A stretch of DNA of 7,253 nt, taken from positions 1-7,253 of the forward strand of contig DAOVQI010000160.1 of the NCBI GenBank assembly GCA_030628785.1. The letters are read 5' to 3'. The position numbers and the translations under genes were made by a program. The stretch comes from Bacteroidota bacterium (GTDB lineage: Bacteria; Bacteroidota; Bacteroidia; Bacteroidales; VadinHA17). The notes below the pieces were generated by a model. That model was given only the letters and a program-made list of their open reading frames with translations. It was not told where the DNA came from and made no database searches. Positions 1-4,937 of this stretch are shown in pieces (the first letter of the stretch is position 1; every line of letters begins with the position of its first letter).

Positions 1-1
1 A

Positions 2-247
2 ATACATTATGCCGTAACCAATATTCCATCCCGTGTAGCCAGAACGGCTTCCATTGCATTGAGCAATGTATTCTCACCTATCTTATTGAATATCGGACAA
101 TCAGGTGGCATTCAGGTACAATTGAAAGAAGACAAAGGATTAAGAAGAGGTGTTTATATTTATAATGGTATTCTTACCAATGAATTCATTGGTAATCATT
201 TTGGAATACAATCCAAGGATATTGAGCTTCTCCTTGCAGCATTTTAA
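2..247 (+). CDS. ald: Alanine dehydrogenase, C-terminal 81 residues (5' part outside window)
   Basis: The reading frame is open from the left edge and ends at TAA 245-247, so only the last 81 residues are present. Alanine dehydrogenase (family knowledge) catalyses the reversible NAD-dependent deamination of L-alanine to pyruvate and ammonia in the cytoplasm. The visible piece begins with HYAVTNIPSRVARTAS, which matches the conserved family segment HYxVxNxPxxVxRTxS near the nucleotide-binding domain. It is followed by ALSNVFSPILLNIG and a tail ending in ELLLAAF, which resembles the C-terminus of Bacteroidota alanine dehydrogenases. An internal TTG at 59 could be mistaken for a start, but the frame and the family similarity continue upstream of it to position 2. 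The related transhydrogenase alpha subunit is less likely because the frame ends directly after this segment. Catalytic residues lie outside the window. Confidence 0.85.
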   Translation: MHYAVTNIPSRVARTASIALSNVFSPILLNIGQSGGIQVQLKEDKGLRRGVYIYNGILTNEFIGNHFGIQSKDIELLLAAF

Positions 248-266
248 TTCGTTTTCTTTTATTTTG

Positions 267-298
267 CCGGAAGGATAATTGAAATTACCTTTATCCGG
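267..298 (+). other. Imperfect hairpin in the ald-waaA gap
   Basis: An inverted repeat pairs CCGGA (267-271) with TCCGG (294-298), then AGG (272-274) with CCT (288-290), then TAAT (276-279) with ATTA (284-287). The loop is TGAA, and there are bulges at 275 and 291-293. It lies 20 bp after the ald stop and 21 bp before the waaA ATG. No T-tract follows on the + strand (the next bases are TTC and then eight A), so it is not a standard intrinsic terminator. It could be an mRNA 3'-end or processing structure, or chance. Confidence 0.3.
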
Positions 299-319
299 TT
301 CAAAAAAAACCTTGTGTCA

Positions 320-1549
320 ATGCGATTAATTTACGATCTGGGTTTAGTGATCTACAGTATGTCCATCCGGATCGCTTCTATTTTTAACGGTAAAGCGCGG
401 TTATGGTTGAATGGAAGGAAAAACTTATTTGTTAATATCCTGAAACAGGTTAATCCTCAGGAAAAAATAGCCTGGTTTCATTGTGCATCACTCGGTGAAT
501 TTGAACAGGGCCGTCCTGTAATTGAAGCCTTCCGTAAACAAAATCCTGAATATAAGATATTGCTTACATTTTTTTCTCCTTCAGGATATGAGATCAGAAA
601 GAATTATGATGGAGCTGATTATATCTTTTATCTGCCAATGGATTCAAAGAAAAATGCAGAAAAGTTTATTGAGCTCATCAATCCATCCGTTGTGGTTTTT
701 GTCAAATATGAGTTTTGGTATCATTTCATTCAAACGCTTAATAATAAGAACATTCCGGTTTATCTGATCTCTGCAAATTTCAGAAGTACACAAATCTTTT
801 TTAAACGGTATGGCGGATTCTTCAGGGACCTGTTAAAATTCTTCACTTATATATTTGTTCAAACAAGCAGTTCAAAAGATTTGCTTTTAACCATCGGATT
901 GAACAATATCAGTATTGCCGGCGATACCCGGTTCGACCGCGTTTATTCCATTGTTAAACAAGCTAACCGCTTACCAGTTGTTGAAAAATTTAAACAGAAT
1001 AAAACTACCATTATCGTTGGAAGCAGCTGGAAAGAGGATGAGGAGATCCTGATTCCCTATTTAAACCAAACTTTTCATGATGTGAAATGGATTATAGCAC
1101 CGCATGAAATCCACGAGGAAAATCTTTCAAGGATCGTAAGGAACATTAACAAAAGAATAGTCCGGTATTCGGAAATTAACCGGGATAATGCTTCAGATTT
1201 TGACGTATTGCTTATCGATAATATTGGTATGTTATCATCTTTGTATTATTATGGTGATATAGCTTATATTGGTGGCGGTTTTGGAAAAGGAATTCATAAC
1301 ATTTTGGAGGCTGCAACCTTTGGAATACCGGTTATATTCGGCCCCAATTTTCAAAAGTTTCGTGAAGCTGTTGAGTTGATAAATCAGGAGGGAGCTTTCT
1401 CAATCCGAAGTTTTGAAGAATTAATGAACACCCTTGATACTTTACTCCAAAATCAGGAACTCCTTGATACTGCCGGGAAAATTGCAAAAAAATTCATCGA
1501 AAACAGCCTCGGAGCCACAAATATCATTGTTGAAAAATTGTTAACCTAA
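320..1549 (+). CDS. waaA: 3-deoxy-D-manno-octulosonic acid (Kdo) transferase
   Basis: WaaA/KdtA is a GT-B fold glycosyltransferase. It moves Kdo from CMP-Kdo onto the lipid A precursor at the cytoplasmic face of the inner membrane, starting the LPS inner core. The 409-residue product has the family's normal length. A hydrophobic N-terminal segment (about residues 3-22) fits membrane association. The motif HCASLGEFEQGRP holds Glu60, the position of the general-base glutamate in characterised WaaA. KYEFWYHF (129-136), GDTRFDRV (201-208), GSSWKEDEE (234-242) and APHEIHEEN (260-268) are recognisable family blocks. The C-terminal block from LLIDNIGMLSSLYY (297-310) through GGGFGKGIHNILEAA to GIPVIFGP (335-342) forms the CMP-Kdo-binding side. 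I chose ATG 320 because MRLIYDLG matches related N-termini; GTG 314 in frame would add two residues. No Shine-Dalgarno sequence is visible. Whether it adds one or two Kdo residues cannot be read from the sequence. Confidence 0.94.
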   Translation: MRLIYDLGLVIYSMSIRIASIFNGKARLWLNGRKNLFVNILKQVNPQEKIAWFHCASLGEFEQGRPVIEAFRKQNPEYKILLTFFSPSGYEIRKNYDGADYIFYLPMDSKKNAEKFIELINPSVVVFVKYEFWYHFIQTLNNKNIPVYLISANFRSTQIFFKRYGGFFRDLLKFFTYIFVQTSSSKDLLLTIGLNNISIAGDTRFDRVYSIVKQANRLPVVEKFKQNKTTIIVGSSWKEDEEILIPYLNQTFHDVKWIIAPHEIHEENLSRIVRNINKRIVRYSEINRDNASDFDVLLIDNIGMLSSLYYYGDIAYIGGGFGKGIHNILEAATFGIPVIFGPNFQKFREAVELINQEGAFSIRSFEELMNTLDTLLQNQELLDTAGKIAKKFIENSLGATNIIVEKLLT

Positions 1550-1561
1550 TATCTAAATTTA
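1527..1561 (+). promoter_or_regulatory. Weak candidate promoter ahead of the TonB-dependent receptor gene
   Basis: TTGTTG at 1527-1532 and TAAATTTA at 1554-1561 are 21 bp apart. This loosely resembles the Bacteroidota housekeeping pattern (TTTG near -33, TAnnTTTG near -7), but the last base of the -7 element is A instead of G. If real, transcription would begin almost at the ATG at 1567 and give a nearly leaderless mRNA. In such AT-rich sequence this match could easily be chance. Confidence 0.2.
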
Positions 1562-1566
1562 TATCT

Positions 1567-4500
1567 ATGAAGCAACTATTTAAAGGATTTGCCATACTTT
1601 TGGCATTTTTGATGATTACAGCAACATCGTTTGCCCAGGGAACGACCACTTCCAGTATGAATGGAAGGGTTCTCGATACAGGGAATGAGTCGCTACCCGG
1701 AGCAACCGTTATTGCAGTTCATACACCAACCGGTTCCCAGTTTGGTTGTATTACCGATAATGATGGTTACTTCCGTCTCCCCAACATGAATATTGGAGGG
1801 CCGTATAAGCTGACGGTATCCTTCGTTGGTTTTGAATCATTCGAAAAGGATAATATTTATTTAACTCTTGGTCAAGCCTTCAGAGTTAATGTTACGTTAG
1901 GGGAAAAACAGCTTGAACTTGAAGAAGTGCAGGTTGTGGGCACCAGGATCCAGGAATATAATATTTTTGATGGTAACCGCACAGGCGCTGAAACAGTGAT
2001 CAGTTCGGACCAGATCAACATGATGCCGACGGTAGGGAGAGATCTTACCGATTTTACAAGACTAACTCCCCAGGCAACAGTCGATGATTATGGTGGTATC
2101 TCAATTGCCGGTATGAATAACAGGTATAATGCCCTGTCCATCGATGGTGCAATAAATAACGATGTTTTTGGATTATCTGCTACCGGCACAAATGGCGGGC
2201 AAACAGGGGGCACACCTATTAGTATGGATGCCATCGAACAGTTTCAGGTCGTGTTGGCTCCCTACGATGTAAAACAAGGCGGGTTTGCCGGAGCAAGCAT
2301 TAACGCTGTTACACGAAGTGGCTCCAATCAGGTTAAAGGTTCAGTCTATTTTTACACCAGGAATGAAAGTTTCGCCGGTTTAACACCTACCGATGATGAA
2401 ACGATTGACAAGGTTAAATTGGATGAGTTTTCTTCCAGCACTTATGGTTTCAGAGTGGGAGGTCCAATAAAAAAAAATAAAATATTTTTCTTTGTGAGCA
2501 CAGAAATACAAAGAGACGAAACACCACAGCCATTCAACTTTGGTGATTATTCGGGAGATTCCAACCAAGCTACTATTGATTTGGTAAAAGCTAAAATGGA
2601 AAGTTTCGGATATGATCCCGGACCTTATGGAAATAAAACCAGGACACTTGATTCGGATAAATTCCTGGTCCGGCTCGACTGGAATATCAACCAGCAGCAT
2701 AAGTTGACCCTTCGACATTCCTATACCAATCTTGATGCATTAAAAGCAACCCGGTCCAGCAGCCGTTCATTGGGTTTTCTTAATAATAGTGAATACTTTC
2801 CAAGCATTACCAATTCATCTGCTTTTGAATTGAAAAGTAATTTCGATCAATTCTCCAACAATTTGATTATTGGGCTTACTATGGTTAGAGACGACCGCGA
2901 CCCCAGCGGAAATCCATTCCCTGCATTAAGAATATATGATGGTAGTGCTACGATTTATGCTGGTTCAGAGCCTTATTCAACGGCAAACCAGCTATATCAG
3001 GATGTTCTGACCATTACCGATAACTTTACTATATATAAAGGTAAACACACGATCACCATTGGTACAAATAATGAATTATCTTCTACTTATAACCTGTTTA
3101 TGAGGAAAAATTTCGGGGAATACAGGTATAGTACAGTGGCTGACTTCCTCACTATTGGAACAGGCAGTGAAGTTCCTGCCTATCAGTACGAAAGAGGTTA
3201 TTCATTGATTGATAATATTACCGGTGACGGTTCTGCTGCTGCTGCTGATTTTAATATGATCCAGCTTGGGATTTATGCACAGGATGAATACCAGGTGAAT
3301 GACCAATTAAAAGTAACTGCCGGGATCCGGTTTGATATGCCTATGTTTCCTGTCAAACCCGATGAAGACAAAAACTTTAATACGGTTACCAGACCTGCAC
3401 TTGAAGCTGCAGGATGGGATATGATGGGAGCAAAAGCAGGTCAAATGCCAAAAACACAACTTATGTTTTCCCCCAGAATTGGTTTTAACTACGACCTGAA
3501 AGGTGATGAATCAATCCAGCTTCGTGGCGGTATGGGGATCTTTACTTCCCGGTTGCCCCTGGTTTGGCCGGGCGGATCATATACCAATAATGGAGTTGCA
3601 ATAGGTGGCGTATATCATAGAAGCTCCTGGGGAACTGATATTTTTTTCAGACCCGACTGGGATAATCAATACAAAGCCGCTGATTTCGGGGGAACCGATG
3701 CTCCCTGGGGAGGCCAGGTTGACCTTTTCTCCAAAGACTTTAAATTCCCGCAGATATTCAGAACCAGCTTAGGTCTGGACCAAAAATTACCATGGGGAAT
3801 GATTGGAACACTGGAAGGGATCTTTACTAAAACAATGAATAATGTACTGTATTACAATATTAATATCAACCCGAATCCGGATTTCTATCTTACTGGAGCT
3901 GATAATCGCCCGCACTACAGCAACAGCGGGATAGATGGTGATTACACACGTGTCATGTTGGGGACAAACACAAATAAGGGATTTACCTATAACATTACCG
4001 CCGAATTACGCAAACCGTTTGAGAAGGGTTTCACAGCCAGCCTTGCGTATTCATTCGGTAAAGCAAAAGTGGTGAATGACGGAACATCTTCGCAGAATTC
4101 ATCCCAATATAGATACATGGAACAGGTTAACGGATTGAATAATCTGGATATGAGTTATTCTGATTTTGATATGGGGCACCGGATTGTTGCTTTTCTTACT
4201 TATAAAAAAGAGTGGTTGAAAAACATGGCTACTTTAATTTCAATCTATTACAACGGACAATCCGGTGAACGATACTCATACGTATATAACGACTACGGCA
4301 ACATGAATGGCAACGGAGAGAGTGATAATAACTTGATCTATATTCCTGCTTCCTCCTCTGAGATCGTTCTTACATCAGACAATTGGAACGAGTTGGATCA
4401 GTTCATCAAAGATGACAAGTATCTGAGCGAGCACAGAGGGGAATATGCCGGGAGAAACGGGGCTCGTCTTCCGTTCTCCAATCTTGTGGATCTGAAAATT

Positions 4501-4779
4501 GCCCAGGATGTATTTTTAACCGCTGGTGGCAGAAGGCATACTCTTCAGGTCACTTTTGATATATTTAATCTTACCAACTTGCTGAATTACGATTGGGGCC
4601 GCAGGTATTATATGTCGAATGACGCCTTTAAAATGCTTAGCTTTGAAGGATTTGATACTGACGGAACAACCCCGACCTTCAGCTTTAACAAACCTGATGG
4701 TGATATATGGAGTATCGATGATTCAGGGTTTAGAAGCTCAAGATGGCAGGCTCAACTGGGTATTCGGTATATTTTCTAA
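1567..4779 (+). CDS. Oar-type TonB-dependent outer-membrane receptor with N-terminal carboxypeptidase-regulatory-like domain
   Basis: The 1070-residue protein starts with a signal peptide: Lys2 and Lys6, a hydrophobic stretch at 8-20, and probable cleavage after SFA (21-23) before Gln24. Residues about 28-112 form a carboxypeptidase-regulatory-like beta-sandwich (GRVLDTGNESLPGATV, then TDNDGYFRLPN). EEVQVVGTR (119-127) sits where TonB-box-like segments occur in Bacteroidota receptors. The plug covers about 140-250, with GRDLTDFTRLTPQA, ISIAGMNNRYNALSIDGA and APYDVKQGGFAGASINAVTR. The beta-barrel follows, from GSVYFYTRNE and GGPIKKNKIFFF (299-309) to the terminal aromatic signal LGIRYIF used by BAM. 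FDIFNLTNLLNYDWGRRYY near the C-terminus is typical of Oar-like proteins. The substrate cannot be inferred. Oar itself is linked to protein export in Myxococcus (established), but that role should not be transferred here. There is no SusD-like partner. The gene starts 17 bp after waaA. Confidence 0.93.
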   Translation: MKQLFKGFAILLAFLMITATSFAQGTTTSSMNGRVLDTGNESLPGATVIAVHTPTGSQFGCITDNDGYFRLPNMNIGGPYKLTVSFVGFESFEKDNIYLTLGQAFRVNVTLGEKQLELEEVQVVGTRIQEYNIFDGNRTGAETVISSDQINMMPTVGRDLTDFTRLTPQATVDDYGGISIAGMNNRYNALSIDGAINNDVFGLSATGTNGGQTGGTPISMDAIEQFQVVLAPYDVKQGGFAGASINAVTRSGSNQVKGSVYFYTRNESFAGLTPTDDETIDKVKLDEFSSSTYGFRVGGPIKKNKIFFFVSTEIQRDETPQPFNFGDYSGDSNQATIDLVKAKMESFGYDPGPYGNKTRTLDSDKFLVRLDWNINQQHKLTLRHSYTNLDALKATRSSSRSLGFLNNSEYFPSITNSSAFELKSNFDQFSNNLIIGLTMVRDDRDPSGNPFPALRIYDGSATIYAGSEPYSTANQLYQDVLTITDNFTIYKGKHTITIGTNNELSSTYNLFMRKNFGEYRYSTVADFLTIGTGSEVPAYQYERGYSLIDNITGDGSAAAADFNMIQLGIYAQDEYQVNDQLKVTAGIRFDMPMFPVKPDEDKNFNTVTRPALEAAGWDMMGAKAGQMPKTQLMFSPRIGFNYDLKGDESIQLRGGMGIFTSRLPLVWPGGSYTNNGVAIGGVYHRSSWGTDIFFRPDWDNQYKAADFGGTDAPWGGQVDLFSKDFKFPQIFRTSLGLDQKLPWGMIGTLEGIFTKTMNNVLYYNININPNPDFYLTGADNRPHYSNSGIDGDYTRVMLGTNTNKGFTYNITAELRKPFEKGFTASLAYSFGKAKVVNDGTSSQNSSQYRYMEQVNGLNNLDMSYSDFDMGHRIVAFLTYKKEWLKNMATLISIYYNGQSGERYSYVYNDYGNMNGNGESDNNLIYIPASSSEIVLTSDNWNELDQFIKDDKYLSEHRGEYAGRNGARLPFSNLVDLKIAQDVFLTAGGRRHTLQVTFDIFNLTNLLNYDWGRRYYMSNDAFKMLSFEGFDTDGTTPTFSFNKPDGDIWSIDDSGFRSSRWQAQLGIRYIF
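2469..2477 (+). repeat. A9 homopolymer inside the receptor gene
   Basis: Nine consecutive A bases encode the end of Ile301, Lys302, Lys303 and the start of Asn304, within the conserved GGPIKKNK barrel-entry motif. One more AAA codon and an AT-rich stretch follow, so polymerase slippage is conceivable. The frame is intact here. Confidence 0.9.
3233..3247 (+). repeat. Short (CTG)5 trinucleotide repeat in the receptor gene
   Basis: Five CTG units are read in the frame TCT GCT GCT GCT GCT GAT and encode Ser-Ala-Ala-Ala-Ala-Asp in a probable loop of the barrel, before a strand beginning FNMIQLGIYAQDEY. Gain or loss of units would keep the frame, so it could vary in length without inactivating the protein. 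It is small enough to be incidental. Confidence 0.8.
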
Positions 4780-4937
4780 GTAAATTAACAAACCGGTTGA
4801 AAAATATTATTAATTGTTGATAATTCTGATGCAAACTATACTGTAGAAATATTTAAATTGCAGATACCAGAAACGGACTTCGTCTTTATACCTATTTTCC
4901 AAATATTCAACAAGTTAACGTTTAATAATAATCATCG
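4780..4937 (+). other. Intergenic region between receptor and ribonucleotide reductase genes
   Basis: This 158-bp AT-rich gap contains an 8-bp palindrome AACCGGTT (4791-4798), a weak long-range pair AATTAA (4783-4788) with TTAATT (4810-4815), and the near-palindrome CTATACTGTAG (4836-4846). I see no GC-rich stem with a T-tract, so no convincing terminator for the receptor gene. I also see no B12-box-like sequence, and the gap is short for a full cobalamin riboswitch. TAA at 4929-4931, in frame with the reductase gene, fixes ATG 4938 as its first possible ATG. Confidence 0.7.
4814..4842 (+). promoter_or_regulatory. Candidate sigma70-like promoter for the ribonucleotide reductase gene
   Basis: TTGTTG (4814-4819) and TATACT (4837-4842) are separated by 17 bp, as in a classical -35/-10 promoter. 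Transcription would begin near 4850 and give a leader of roughly 85-90 nt. The Bacteroidota consensus TAnnTTTG is not matched well, so sigma-factor use is uncertain. The -10 match overlaps the near-palindrome CTATACTGTAG, which could be an operator or chance. Confidence 0.3.

Noticed and set aside
234..266. Promoter for waaA (TTG at 234-236 and TATTTTG at 260-266)
   Set aside because: The spacing of 23 bp is long and the -7-like element is one T short of TAnnTTTG. The signal is too weak in this T-rich stretch.
267..310. Intrinsic terminator for ald, or for a gene reading leftward
   Set aside because: The hairpin is not followed by a T-tract on the + strand. On the - strand the T8 run lies before the hairpin, not after it.
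522..767. 81-codon + strand frame inside waaA
   Set aside because: It overlaps a well-conserved part of WaaA in another frame and has no recognisable features.
2380..2718. Open frame of 112 codons on the - strand inside the receptor gene
   Set aside because: It lies wholly opposite a gene with strong family motifs, its translation resembles no known domain, and it has no independent context. It is an antisense shadow.
1567..4779. SusC-type polysaccharide-utilisation receptor
   Set aside because: The plug and C-terminal motifs are of the Oar type, and no SusD-like gene or glycan-degrading enzyme lies beside it. The next gene is a ribonucleotide reductase.
4780..4937. Cobalamin riboswitch upstream of the B12-dependent reductase gene
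   Set aside because: No B12-box-like conserved sequence is visible, and the 158-bp gap is short for the full structure.
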